Made by a program: the position numbers and the translations under genes. A model generated the notes under the pieces. The model did not search any database. It was not told where the DNA came from and worked only from the letters and a program-made list of their open reading frames with translations. Positions 53,736 through 64,000 of a stretch of 64,000 bases of DNA are shown piece after piece (position 1 is the first letter of the stretch; each line of letters opens with the position of its first letter). The stretch lies in assembly GCA_951640165.1 (NCBI GenBank), contig OX621241.1, forward strand, positions 6,830,001-6,894,000. Direction: 5' to 3'. The stretch is from Pseudoips prasinana. Its lineage: Eukaryota > Arthropoda > Insecta > Lepidoptera > Nolidae.

Positions 53736-54752
53736 CTATGATTTCACTCCACCCCTAATTTTCCAGACAAACAGCTCCATATCTTGAACTTGCACTGGTG
53801 GGAGGCCCGTGCTCTGATCGATAAGCATCGAGCGTAAATTCTTTATCCTTATGCATTTGCAAAGTGCTCGACGACGGAGGTCGGGAAGCCAGAACGCTCG
53901 CTTCCACATTGGTGGTACCACCAGGTATACACCCTGTTCCCCGTTCAAGTGGTGCAGTATTCGTGGCGGTAAGCTCGGTGGTGGGTACACCCAAGCTAGT
54001 TGAAACTGCTATTGGCCACTGAAGGCGTTGCAAAATTGCGCCGAGTTGTCTCGACAATCGTTGGAGACATACTTCTGTACAACCCTCGTATCCATTGTGG
54101 CAAATAGATCGATTTGAGGAGTCCCAAATATCTGAAAAACTTCTATCAGTGCGGACCGAAGAAGGTGCCACTCGGATGCTTGCTTCCCACGGGATAATCC
54201 ACTAGACCCACGCTTGTGCGGAGGTCTTGACTGGTAAGCACTTAGTGAGGGTTTATTAACGTGTGAAATATTTGTTGACGTACAACAGCCATGCGAGGTA
54301 CCCTGCGCGGGTACGTATTGACACGCACGTCCCTGGGAGGGAGCGTGGTAAAATGCTTGCCCCTGCGGGGGGCGGCGTGTGGGCTTGCTCAGGACAGCTT
54401 GCGCAGCTGGAGCACATAAGCCTCTTTTATTCAAAGGAAAGAAAACTTTTCTAACACCCCCAGCCTTTTCGAGTACTGCAGTCAGTGACTGAGCATTAAA
54501 AAGGTGTTGACAAGAGGGTGGAATTTTACGCATAGCCACCATTGTAAGAGGGTCTCGTACATAGTTGATTACGGCATCTCGCCTCAACTGAATGATTTCA
54601 GCTCGGTGACCACAAATAAGCTGAAGTAGTTCGGAAGAGACGTTAAATATATCACCCTTAATGAATAACTCTTCAATATTCTCACGTAAACTGTCATATG
54701 ATACGTCACATTCCCGAGCCCATTGTAATAGGGAACGAAGGGAACTTTGCAA
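53736..54752 (-). pseudogene. DIRS-like gag carboxy part joined to RNase H-like region
   Basis: Minus frame 54752-54009 has the gag-like region (LLQLICGHRAEIIQLRRDAV; MRKIPPSCQHLF) and passes without RT into an RNase H-like segment (VFQIFGTPQIDLFATMDTRV). After a frameshift, 53990-53736 continues with YPPPSLPPRILHHLN, WKRAFWLPDLRRRAL and LQ-ELFVWKIRGG-like sequence typical of the end of DIRS RNase H. RT is absent. An in-frame stop near 54767 separates this part from the upstream gag sequence. Confidence 0.65.
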
Positions 54753-55301
54753 AACGTCGCGTTATTTAAGCACACATGACGTTAACGCAGCGTATGCTTT
54801 ATCCGAGTGAGCTAGATAACGTGATGAGTCATACGTCTTCAATTCGTCATTAATGTCCAGCTCAAAAAATCCCGGTGACGAATTATAAAGATTTTGTGTG
54901 TCTGCATAATGCACTTCACACCATTCACTGTTGCCAAATACTGAATATCTTTTAATATCTGTAATTTTTCGATAGATGTTTTAGGAACTGAAGGTTCCTT
55001 TATTTTTGTATAAATTTCAAACACTAATAAAGTACGGCAGTTAACCGAATCTCGGTTAACTCCCGTACGTGATCATGATGTTGACTTAATTCACTATATA
55101 ATTCGTCACTAGCATTAACATCTAAAAAGAGCTCTTCAGTGCAGTCCCTACGTGACCAAGACTTAAAAGCCGCGGCTCAACCACGCACGAAGCGACGGGG
55201 GCCGCGGGGCGTTGCGAACAAAAATCGATAGTTGCAGATGAGTGGCTGCTTACAGGATACATCGAGCTAACATTATCTACTTGAGAGGGTAGACCAACAT
55301 A

Positions 55302-55565
55302 TTATATATGTTGTATTATATTTGTTCTAACTTCATTAACTAGGTCACGATAATTAAAATCGGACTCACCGCGTCTTCTCCGTTTTACCTCTATGGCCGA
55401 CGAGTCCGAATAGGATGATCCCGAATCGCCACTCGAGTGGCTTCGTTTGGTAGCGCTTGCGCGGCTCGCAAGCGAGCGCGCAGTCGCCGGTGGTCCATCG
55501 CCGCCACCGACGACCGGGCAATCCGCCATTCCGGAACGCACATTTTCCACTTCACTATCACTCAT
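55302..55565 (-). pseudogene. DIRS-like gag amino-terminal fragment
   Basis: The 87-codon frame starts MSDSEVENVRSGMADCPVVG and is rich in Ser, Arg and Lys (KRSHSSGDSGSSYSDSS; EVKRRRRGES). It is the first frame after the element's 5' end on the minus strand, so it is taken as the gag start. The gag reading continues in pieces at 55024-54760. Confidence 0.5.
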
Positions 55566-55929
55566 AGTTGACTAGGCGAAACACGCGATATCTTAACACT
55601 CGAATTATGAACTATTATAAACGTGCACTATTTGTGTTTAAAACAAATTCACTTAGAGAGGTGTTGCTCGTTTGAGAAGTAACGACGCTATGAAGGCAAA
55701 ATGGCGTATACGGCCCCTGGTGACAACTCGCTATAGATGGCGCTTAAATCGTAACCAAGATGGCGCTGTCGGAACCGGAAGTTGTTGCAATTGGTGTAAA
55801 TACAAAGGGAAGTATACAACGCACTCTCACAGATGCTGTGCATCGTCACATGCCGATAATATTAACCTTTTTTAAATTATTTTATCATAATTTAATTGTT
55901 TGAATAGTTATATACTCTCAGCCAGTTGC

Positions 55930-56165
55930 TCTCACCATTCCATAATTGCTCGGCGAGGTTAAGCACATATGCACGCGGTCAGTCTATAGATGGGTGATCG
56001 TGTAAGTGGTTTAATTTTTGAGCGTCTCCGTGCTTCGGAGGGCACACTAAGCTGGAGGTCCCGGTTGTTGTCATTATACAAAAGTCGTTAAGCCATGCCA
56101 GAGGTCTACTGTACGGCTTGAACATGTCTGTCACTGGTGTAATCACTGCCCATACGAAAAAGAAG
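55930..56165 (+). repeat. Interspersed repeat family R3 (fullest copy)
   Basis: It begins 'ataattgctcggcgaggtta' and contains 'cacgcggtcagtctatagat', 'cgtgcttcggagggcacact', 'aagctggaggtcccgg', 'aagtcgttaagccatgccag' and 'atcactgcccatacg', then an AAG-rich end. Confidence 0.55.
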
Positions 56166-56837
56166 AAGGAGACAGCTAAGCAAGGTGTAACATAAATGGT
56201 GGTGAAGTATTAAGAAGCATTTATATGTTTGTGAAGCACCCCACGACCACGACACGGATTAAAATAGTGTCAGTGTTGACATTAAAAAAAACATGCCTGT
56301 TTTTTTAAATAAAGTCGTCTCATTCATGCTGTTGTTGCCCTTTGTCATGTTTTGCATAAAATATTTTTTAATAAGGAAACACGTTTTTCTTACTTAATGA
56401 TGGAAATTAATTATCAATTAACGTAAATAATGATGATCATCATCAGGCCGATGCGATATGTTTTTAAGTAATTAGTACTCACGTTCTACAAATCGCTCGT
56501 TCGAAAACTTTACTAGGTAAAGTACATACAATAAATATATAAAAAAACATGTAAACAAATATAGAAAAGTATTTTTTATGGTTACTACCGCCGTTCTCAA
56601 AGTTTTTATACCAAAAAGAACTGAATTAATGGCAATATGTCCCATTTAATAATTTGTGTATTATTATTGACTTTTTAGTTATTTTCTACATTTTACTTAT
56701 GCGAGATTTATTACGATTGCTGTGTCTCACAATTCTGATCGGATATACCCCGATCGACCAACCCTGATAATTGACATTGATATGGTAATTTATAAACTCA
56801 AATAAGATAATAACGAACTTTCTGCGTGGCTGACGTC
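56166..56837. other. Gene-free AT-rich stretch
   Basis: No coding signal or repeat structure is seen. A unit near 56720-56780 ('ctcacaattctgatcggata') recurs diverged at about 57230-57300 and 57350-57420, which suggests an old local duplication. Confidence 0.4.
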
Positions 56838-57215
56838 AAAGAGAACGGGCAGCAGCGTCTCTTGCTCTTGATTATGGTATATTCCTCCAAATATTTGACA
56901 CAAGTACATTGTGCAGATCTTTTGACAAATACTTTCTCCAGCAGTGGACGTCATATGGCTAACATGATGATCATTAAAATAATTAAACTCAATTCAATAA
57001 TAATAATATCCTGGGACATTATTCACACACGGCCATCTGATTCCAAACTCTAAGCAGAGCTTGTACTATGGAAACCAGATAACTGATATATATTACATAT
57101 ACTATTTTTCTTTTGTAAATACATACTTATATAGATAATTTACACCCAGACTCAGGACAAACAGACATGTTCATGCACACAAATATTTGTCCCGGGTGGG
57201 AATCGAACCCACAAT
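56838..57215. repeat. R4-type fragment followed by SINE family B (minus)
   Basis: 56838-56975 has 'gagaacgggcagcagcgtct' and 'tttctccagcagtggacgtc'. 56998-57215 is a SINE B copy on the minus strand, from 'aataataatatcctgggaca' to B-box GGGTGGGAATCGAACCCAC, truncated at its tRNA end. Confidence 0.6.
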
Positions 57216-57756
57216 TCAATGTGTTATCGTTGTAGAGATTTATTCAATTGTGATCGAACGGGGTATAACCAACCCCGATAATTATCATTTAAACGTAATT
57301 AAGTAGACTCAATTCTATGTGTCATTGTTATCGTTATTTATTACGATTACATTGTCTCACAAGTGTGATCGTATTGCGTATAACCAACCCCAAAAAATAA
57401 CATTTAAATGGTAATAAACTAACCTCAAATCATTGTATGAGATATATACGATGTTTCTGTTTCAAATTTGGTCTAACGGCGTATACCAAACACCGAAAAT
57501 CCAGTTTAATTTTTAAATGAAACTACTCTTAATTACTCTTTCTCTGTTCTAATTAACTAAACATTTAATTTGTTATTTACTTGATACATAAATTTAAAGT
57601 TATGTTTAATTTCTTCAGTTTTCCTATATGGACTGATAACGTGTTCAAACGCATTGTTCAAACGTATGAGAAAAACAAAAGCATAGCGAAGTTATCATAA
57701 TATTGTGGACACGGGTCTCGATCGCGGTAATATTTTAAGGCACATCATTACATTAT
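57216..57756. other. Gene-free stretch
   Basis: AT-rich, with diverged copies of the 'tctcacaagtgtgatcg-a-gcgtataaccaacccc' unit (about 57240-57300 and 57350-57420). No gene is seen. Confidence 0.4.
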
Positions 57757-58020
57757 ATAATATAATAATATCTGGGGACAATGTCACACAGATCATCCTA
57801 GCCCCAAACTAAGCAAAGCTTGTACTATATGTACCAGGCGACGATATACATAATTATATAAATAGATAAATACTTATATGCATAGAAAACATCCATGACT
57901 CAGAAACAAATATTCGTGCACATCACACAAATATTTGCACTTACCGGGATTCGAACCCAGGACCACCAGCTTCGTAGGCAGGATCACTAACAATTAGGCT
58001 ACGGTGACATTGATGTGCCT
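57757..58020 (-). repeat. tRNA-derived SINE, family C
   Basis: The minus strand starts at about 58012 with a tRNA-like head (TAGCCTAATTGTTAGTGATC) and B-box GGTTCGAATCCCGG. Its body ends in 'gacattgtccccagatatta'. A fragment of it interrupts the SINE at 9027-9480. Confidence 0.7.
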
Positions 58021-58074
58021 TAAAATATGATTGCGATGAACCGACCGACCAAGACCGTTTCCAGAACATATGAT

Positions 58075-58225
58075 AACTAGCTGTGCCCCGCGGTTTTACC
58101 CGTGTTAATCTTTATAAACTATAGCCTATGTGTTATTCGGATATATAAGCTATATTACTACAAAGTTTCATCAAAATCCTTTCGGTAGTTTTTGCATGAA
58201 GAAGTAACAAACATACACACTCACA
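58075..58225 (-). repeat. RTE-like LINE 3' end
   Basis: 'actagctgtgccccgcggtt', 'tataaactatagcctatgtg' and 'caaagtttcatcaaaatcct' are the minus-strand form of the RTE-like unit. Confidence 0.6.
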
Positions 58226-58431
58226 CAGTCACACATGTGTACAATCCGTGAAAGTCTCAAAACATAGCCAAATACTAAGTACTTTACTAAATGCTGAATC
58301 TATGACCAGTATAGGGAGGGCTTACTTCGTAGTCTGATTTGGAAGATGGCTTAAGCCCCTTCTGTATTACCAGGTGACGAGGTAGTAGCCTCCTAGGATA
58401 ACAGTCAGCATACGAGGCTGTCACAGCTACT

Positions 58432-58920
58432 ATAATAATATCCTGGGAAATAAATCACACACGGCCATCTGATCCCAAACTAAGCAGAGCTTGTACCAGA
58501 TAACTGATATACAACATATACTACTTTTCTTTTGTAAATACATTCTTATGTAGATAACTAGCTATGCCCAGCGGTTTTACCCGCGTTAAAGTAGTTTTGC
58601 CGTCAAAGAGTAACAAACATACATTCATACATCTATACTCACAAACTTTTGCATTTATAATATTAGTAGGACCTCTAGCGGTTATGGCAGTGCACGCCGG
58701 AATAGCTCGCAGATGGTAGATTTTTTCATACTTACTTGACACTTATCGTCATATTTTGGACAATTCACACAATATCTTTCTAAATTATAGCCTATGTGTT
58801 ATTCTGATGTATAAGCTATATTATTGTAAAGTTTCATTAAAATCCATTCAGTAGTTTTTACGTGAAAGAGTAACAAACATCCATCCATACTTACAAACTT
58901 TCGCGTTTATACTATTAGTA
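58432..58920 (-). repeat. SINE B fragment abutting two RTE-like tails
   Basis: 58432-58556 is a truncated SINE B copy. Directly after it, 58557-58670 and 58780-58920 are RTE-like pieces. Part of the interval between them ('cctctagcggttatggcagt ... cacttatcgtcatattttgg') matches 49510-49620 almost exactly, so this composite exists twice in the window. Confidence 0.6.
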
Positions 58921-59313
58921 GTATTATTAATCTCGATAAGTTCTCGTGAGCTATGGGCATCACCTGTTCTTTGATTGATATAATTTTGCTGTATAACCGG
59001 TTTGGTGGTGCGTTTTAGAACCGATTATGCCCTTAGGTGCAGTTCAGACCAGTTTTAAACTTGTTATCATGAAAGTGGCGTGTTAGGGGGTCAAGCATAA
59101 TTGCACCTAATTCAGGTATTGGCTTGTCCGCCGTTGCCAATCGTTATAAAATATTTATTATTCGAGTTATTTTCTTAACTCTCATTAAATTTTTGACCGT
59201 ACTTATTATATATTTTTTTTATTACCAAGCCTTTAAACAAGCTTACAGACCACCTGATAGTAAGCGGTTCCCGTGGCGTATGATGCTTCTGGAACACAAA
59301 GATATCACGTGCT

Positions 59314-59556
59314 GGGGTTCTACCGGCTTAGTCGCCGAACATCGTTTTCGTGAATGGCGTTCAAATAAATAAAGGTTACGAATTACTTAATCAATCGTTA
59401 AATCGGCTTCCTTAACCACATGTGACGTCATAAATGGTCCGGAATTGATTGTCAACGTTGAAGTCGATTTAACGATTGATTAAGTCATTTTTAAACTTTA
59501 TTTATTTGAACGACATTTAAAAAATCTATGTTCGGCGACTTAGCCGGTAGAGCCCC
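59314..59556. mobile_element. Palindromic MITE family P, copy E
   Basis: The ends GGGGTTCTACCGGCTTAGTC and the complement of GACTTAGCCGGTAGAGCCCC flank arms of about 95 bp. The central TGACGTCA is present. It is full length. Confidence 0.85.
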
Positions 59557-59671
59557 TGGTACCTCTTCCCCCCTCTTCGATGAGCTCACGCGCTGGAAAA
59601 GATCATTAATACAATGATGTTATTGACAATAGCGTATTTCGTAAGGTAGTTTGCGTTTTTTGTGGGGTTGA

Positions 59672-59815
59672 CCACACGTGTAGCACAGTGTTTAAGGTGG
59701 TCGCTTCGCTACTACGTGTTTGGGGTTCGAATTCCGAAGAGGACAACTATTTGCGTGGTCCATATACAGTTCTTCAGAATCAGAATTTGTATTGTATGTT
59801 TGTAAAGTGCTCCAA
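59672..59815 (+). repeat. tRNA-derived SINE, family A (diverged)
   Basis: The head 'acgtgtagcacagtgtttaa' and B-box GGGGTTCGAATTCCG are followed by 'aactatttgcgtggtccata' and 'gtatgtttgtaaagtgctcc'. Confidence 0.6.
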
Positions 59816-59933
59816 CATACAATAATGAACTTGACTAATTGTAAGCGTTATCTCAAAAAAATAATCAAGAAATGGAAATGAAACATTTCTAGTTAAGTTG
59901 CTTATATGGAGATCAAAATAACACTCAAGAGCT

Positions 59934-60024
59934 GGGGCTCTACCGGCTAAGTCGACGAACATCGATTTCTTAAATGGCGTTCAAATAAATAAAGGTTAAA
60001 ATGACTTAATCAATCGTTAAATCG
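59934..60024. mobile_element. Palindromic MITE family P, copy F (one arm only)
   Basis: Starting GGGGCTCTACCGGCTAAGTC, it runs along one arm to 'atcaatcgttaaatcg' and then stops at a C-run. The centre and second arm are missing. Confidence 0.8.
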
Positions 60025-60762
60025 CCCCCCCGGTTCTGAAATGCAAACCGCTTCTCAAGCAGATCTTTGTTTATAAGTAAGGGCTTAGCTAACTTACGTC
60101 GAAACAGACATTTATTCATTTTAGTGTTGTTGCGGGCACGAAATAATTGTAATTGCATTACTTATCTCATTTGATTAGTCACTCGTTGCGTCACCCGCTG
60201 CGACTCGTGTCTGTGCCAATGCGTAAGGTGCTTCACATGTCACGGAAATATTTATGTAATCCATTGCTTTAGATAATTATATTAATATTTGACCCCCCAA
60301 TGTAAAAAGAGGGGCCACCATCAGCCTGTAAGCGTTCACTGCTGGACATAGACCTCCACCAAAGGTTGCCATTTGGAGAGGTTTGCCGTTGTTACCGCGA
60401 TTGGCATGAGAGTTGCCGACCGCAGTCAGGTGATAGCTATATATATATCCATACAGCTACTACCTGGTGTATGCCTTAGTCTCCTTTTACGTCACCCACG
60501 GGAAGGTATAGGGTGACCCTGTAATTCTTTCTGGACCGGAAACCACATATAAAAAGAGGGGTACCCAACAGTTTGGAGCCTATGTCAAAGTAATTATTAT
60601 TTAAAATGAATTATATTAGAAACTGTAAGTCTGTTGCAAAATATAAATGATTAATAATAGTATTTTAATCGTCCTATTTCAAACATAGAAATACGTAGTC
60701 GGCATTTTGTGGAGTACTTTTTATTCTGTGGTTTTGTGCCGACTACTCGCATTCTACATATA
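60025..60762. other. Gene-free stretch with R4-type repeat
   Basis: 60318-60560 contains 'cactgctggacatagacctc', 'tggagaggtttgccg' and 'gtcacccacgggaaggtata', familiar from lepidopteran repeats. It is bracketed by two 'tgtaaaaagaggggnnacc'-like sites (60300 and 60549). No gene is seen. Confidence 0.45.
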
Positions 60763-62056
60763 CGAGGGGTGATCCAAAAGTAATGATAATCAATAATAAA
60801 CACAATGAATAAAATAAAAAAATAAATTTATTTCTCAACATAGTCTCCTAGCAAGTCTATACATTTAGTCCATCTCTTTTCTAAACCTAAAATTCCCTTA
60901 GAAAAAAAATCTTTATCTTGACTCTCAAAAAAGTCCTCAACCGCGGCCATCACGTCGCTATCATCGTCAAATTTCTTGCCTCGGAGGTGTTCCTTGAGTC
61001 GTGGAAAGAGATAGAAGTCACTGGGGGCTAGATCTGGTGAATAGGGGGGGTGTTCCACCAGCTCAAAGCCCGCTTCCTGAATGGCAGCCATGGCAATTGC
61101 AGCTTTGTGAACCGGTGCGTTGTCTTGATGGAACAGTACTCCAGCCCGCAGTTTGCCTCGCCTTTTCTCCTTAATAGCCTCCCGCAATCTTCTTATTTGT
61201 TCTGCATAATAGGAGCCTGTAATAGTGGCCCCCTTTTCCAAGTAGTCCACCATGATTATTCCTTCAGCATCCCAAAAAACAGACGCCATAACCTTCCCTG
61301 CTGAGCTTGACACTTTGAATTTCTTCGGCGTCGGTTCATCGGGTCGTTTCCATGTCATCGATTGTTGTTTTGTTTCAGGATCAAAATGGTGGATCCAGGT
61401 CTCGTCCATGGTCACAAAACGTGACAAAAAATTATCCTTGTCTGCCTGGAACTTTTCGAGATTTGCTCTTGACATGTCGACTCGTTTCTTCTTTTGCTCG
61501 TCGTTTAACATTTTCGGTACCCAACGCGCGGAGACCTTTCTCATATGCAATTCGTTCGCAAGGATTCTTTGAATGCTGCCATATGAGAGCCCTGTGACCT
61601 CAGCTACATGCCTGATAGTCATTCTTCGATCTTCCAATACAACTTCTTCAACTTTTTTCACATTTTCTTCAGTGAGGGACGTCGATGGGCGTCCTTCGCG
61701 GTGTTCGTCTTCCGTCGATGTTCTTCCCAGCTTAAACTCCTTAGCCCAGCGTGCAACTGTGGAATATGGAGGAGAAGAGTCCCCTAATGTTTCCACCAAG
61801 TCGCTGTGTATGTCTTTGGTAGACATTTTTTTCAAGCAGAGGTATTTAATGACAGCTCTGATTTCGTTTTTTTCCATTTTGATGTTCACTCCTTGACAGT
61901 CTGTATTCAAATGAATGTAGCTCCCGGGAATCGTGGCCTATTTATATGATTTTTTTTCCTGAACTAGTGGGTAACTGAACAAGTGACTGATATTTTTTTT
62001 GTATTTTTGTGTGCACTAGAAATAACTGATTATCATTACTTTTGGATCACCCCTCG
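60763..62056 (-). mobile_element. Intact-looking mariner element
   Basis: The 30-bp terminal inverted repeats (CGAGGGGTGATCCAAAAGTA then ATGATAATCA) are identical. TA lies directly outside each end (60761-60762 and 62057-62058). The length is 1294 bp. The transposase frame is uninterrupted. All marks of a young insertion are present. Confidence 0.93.
60828..61910 (-). CDS. Mariner transposase, DD34D, intact frame
   Basis: The 360-aa frame is open. An alternative start, MEKNEIRAVI at residue 12, is also typical of the family. The amino-terminal helix-turn-helix part spans about 15-120 (GRTSTEDEHREGRPST in the middle), and the linker is WVPKML (130-135). The catalytic residues are Asp169 (VTMDETWIHHF), Asp263 (HQDNAPVHKA) and Asp298 (YSPDLAPSDFYLF), 34 residues between the last two. 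The end LEKRWTKCIDLLGDYVE is family-typical. It differs clearly from the mariner at 50475-51494, so two subfamilies are present. It may be active. Confidence 0.93.
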   Translation of the reverse strand: MNTDCQGVNIKMEKNEIRAVIKYLCLKKMSTKDIHSDLVETLGDSSPPYSTVARWAKEFKLGRTSTEDEHREGRPSTSLTEENVKKVEEVVLEDRRMTIRHVAEVTGLSYGSIQRILANELHMRKVSARWVPKMLNDEQKKKRVDMSRANLEKFQADKDNFLSRFVTMDETWIHHFDPETKQQSMTWKRPDEPTPKKFKVSSSAGKVMASVFWDAEGIIMVDYLEKGATITGSYYAEQIRRLREAIKEKRRGKLRAGVLFHQDNAPVHKAAIAMAAIQEAGFELVEHPPYSPDLAPSDFYLFPRLKEHLRGKKFDDDSDVMAAVEDFFESQDKDFFSKGILGLEKRWTKCIDLLGDYVEK

Positions 62057-64000
62057 TATGATAGATGGCTGCCCCGACTAGTCGGTACATCTCTAAAGTT
62101 TAGTTTAAAAATATAGCGCTAGGGGTAAAACGTGGCGGTTCTCTAAATACAAATATTTGTATTGAAAAAAAAAACAGTTAACAAACATTTTAGTTCGCTA
62201 ACAACCGCATTAGTTTGGAATACTGTGTCGCAGCCATTAGCGCCCACCTCCAGGAGGGGAGACGACAGCTATCCAGATATTGAAGAATATAAATAAACAT
62301 TTTTAGAACAGAATAAGTATTAAGCACTAAATATTATTATTACAAAATATTATTAAATTACTAAAATTATAATGTCTATGGATGTGAATGTGTGCATGAG
62401 AGTGGGAGTAAGAGTTGTCTCTGAAACATCTTACAGGTAGGTTTTATTTACGTTTTGTGCAACAGTCGTTCGACTTTCAATCGATTGAGGAGCGAGGAGG
62501 GCACATTATCGATACGAATGGACACCCGTGTATAACTAATTTGCTTGTATACAAGTTTTATAAACGAGCTTAGATTACTAATAACTTCCTGAATGTTCAT
62601 CGCAATATAAAAACACAACGTAGATAAAATATTATATCATAATATATTACTACAACAGTAATATAATGATTACATCTACTTAATTAATCTTGCAATGAAA
62701 TAAATCGCACGATTAATCTCTAAAACGAATGGAACATCTATTATGTACAATATTACTAGTAAGAATAATGATTTTAGTGTTTACAAGCGATATTAATAAA
62801 ATGTAATTGGTTTTAGGCGATATGTATATTACGGATTGTAATAGATAGTGACCTTCTGAGGTCATGTCCTGGGTGAGGTTCTCTCATCACCCAGGACAAA
62901 CCTTTTTGCGATGAACACGTTTATTTGTCCATGTCTGGGTGCAATTTATCCCTAATATGTATTTCATCATGTCATCCGAATGATGTTGAACTCGCGTCAG
63001 AACACGTGATCTGATCGAACTTTCGTAAGACGGACCGTCTTTATTTTAAATTCACACTGGCCGTTTATAAACTCACATGACCACAGCATTTTTTTTTTAA
63101 TTATGTTAGATCATTTTACAGCTGACTGCCTAACCAATTTTTGTTCTATTTTTAATTTCATTGCCACCATAGGGACGGAAGCAATTACGATAAAACTTTG
63201 CGCCCCAAAGGTAGGAAGTAGCATCTTCCACTCACTACTCGGATCATATAAACATGACTTTCCGAGTATGAGAAATGAAAAAATACTTTTCACCTCTATC
63301 GGCAGTCCCCAAAGACTGCCCCGCATGATTTTTTTATTGATTTTTTGTAATATTTAATGTAATAATATATGTTGATGATGATGGTGACAAGTGTTTTCCT
63401 TCGCAATCAAAAATTCAGTTCAGCAGCCGTTCATTGGTCTGGAAAAAGTCCACGCTACAATGTGTATCTGATATGTTCGAAATTGTGATTCAATTCGTCC
63501 TTACATCACAAAGGTCGTGAGTTCATGACCCATTTCCCAACTTGTTACTTACTGCTCTTTATCACGCGAATTCGACGAATCGTTGTCTATGTCAGTTGTT
63601 TCTTTGTAATTTATTATTCTATGTGGTAGTAATAATACTTGTGGTTGAGGTACCTACAACCTCGGCGTTAACGTGTTTAGATATCGCGGGGATCAAACCA
63701 TGACAACTATTTCTGTGACCCATAAAAAGGTAATTCTTTTCAGTCTGGTTGTACTTTTCACGGACCCAAATTTCCCCACTATACTGGTCTGTAGATACAA
63801 AGTGCGTGTTTTGCCTTAAAAAAAAACTGCTATCAAGGTACGGTCAGCAAAAAAAGTGGCATCGATAGACTATAATGATCGTCTTTGGGAAAGTTATGAA
63901 AGTTCTTTTCAACAATTATGAACTGACTAGCTGTGTCCTGTCGTTTCACCCGCGTTAAAATGTATGTCTCTAAATTATAGCCTTATGCGTTATTCGAATG
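62057..64000. other. Gene-free right end with small SINE and RTE scraps
   Basis: 62860-62960 has a SINE B-like piece ('catgtctgggtgcaatttat') beside a short palindrome (GTCCTGGGTGA / TCACCCAGGAC). About 63655-63790 is a worn SINE A piece ('acaactatttctgtgaccca'). 63925-64000 is the start of an RTE-like tail on the minus strand, cut by the window edge. No exon of cta or another gene is seen. Confidence 0.45.

Larger units (their letters stand above)
50245..55859 (-). mobile_element. DIRS-like tyrosine-recombinase retrotransposon, rearranged
   Basis: ATTATCGGCATGTGACGATG at 50245 and its complement ending at 55859 form a terminal inverted repeat of 37 bp. Inside, on the minus strand, are gag-like, RNase H-like, a second gag-like plus RT start, and tyrosine recombinase parts. 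DIRS elements use a tyrosine recombinase instead of an integrase and have inverted ends. This copy is dead: RT is missing from the first half and nearly so from the second, and several stops occur. A mariner (50400-51681) sits near its 3' end. Confidence 0.75.

Noticed and set aside
54263..54454. Small frames opposite the DIRS-like gag
   Set aside because: Antisense shadows of the gag-like coding sequence.

Overview
The window looks like a piece of an insect nuclear genome, most probably Lepidoptera. It is AT-rich, its genes have GT-AG introns, and it is crowded with tRNA-derived SINEs, non-LTR retrotransposon tails, MITEs, mariner-like elements and a DIRS-like retrotransposon of the kinds common in moths and butterflies. 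The species call is inference; the eukaryotic and insect character is visible in the sequence.

Host genes recognised from encoded protein: POLR2M/Gdown1 on the minus strand (9555-10493, one exon); RBM18 on the plus strand (15198-20500, four coding exons, first only 15 nt); RRN3/TIF-IA on the minus strand (28770-40390, seven coding exons, 556 aa reconstructed with every junction in phase); an unrecognised 92-aa ORF (40393-40671, minus) whose stop codon lies 2 nt before the RRN3 start, so the two look dicistronic; and the first coding exon of a G12/13-class G-protein alpha subunit (concertina, cta; 41265-41765, plus), head-to-head with the RRN3 unit across about 590 bp. A possible first coding exon of another minus-strand gene is at 4246-4308. 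Three of the genes act in transcription or RNA binding (Pol I initiation, Pol II regulation, RNA binding). I see no evidence that they form a functional cluster.

Layout: 1-9500 is repeat-dominated (foldbacks, MITEs, SINE and LINE pieces) with the candidate exon. 9.5-10.5 kb is POLR2M. 11.6-14.6 kb is a decayed APE-type non-LTR retrotransposon. 15.2-20.5 kb is RBM18 with a LINE in intron 1 and a MITE in intron 2. 20.5-28.8 kb is gene-poor. 28.8-40.4 kb is RRN3, with nested SINE/MITE/LINE insertions in its introns. 40.4-41.8 kb is the shared promoter and cta exon 1. From 41.8 kb to the right edge I find no further host exon. If cta continues to the right, this is one intron longer than 22 kb, filled with a 5'-truncated LINE (45.95-47.5 kb), a DD41D-type Tc1/mariner relative with two nonsense codons (47.6-48.9 kb), a chimeric DIRS-like element (50.2-55.9 kb) that carries a 96-bp coding tandem array and a nested mariner, many SINE/RTE scraps, and an intact-looking mariner with perfect 30-bp terminal repeats (60.8-62.1 kb).

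The points most worth checking are the RBM18 intron that seems to end in TG instead of AG, the 2-nt dicistronic arrangement at RRN3, the DIRS chimera with its in-frame repeat expansion, and the set of near-perfect short inverted duplications. I found no CRISPR array, operon, rRNA gene or convincing functional tRNA gene.
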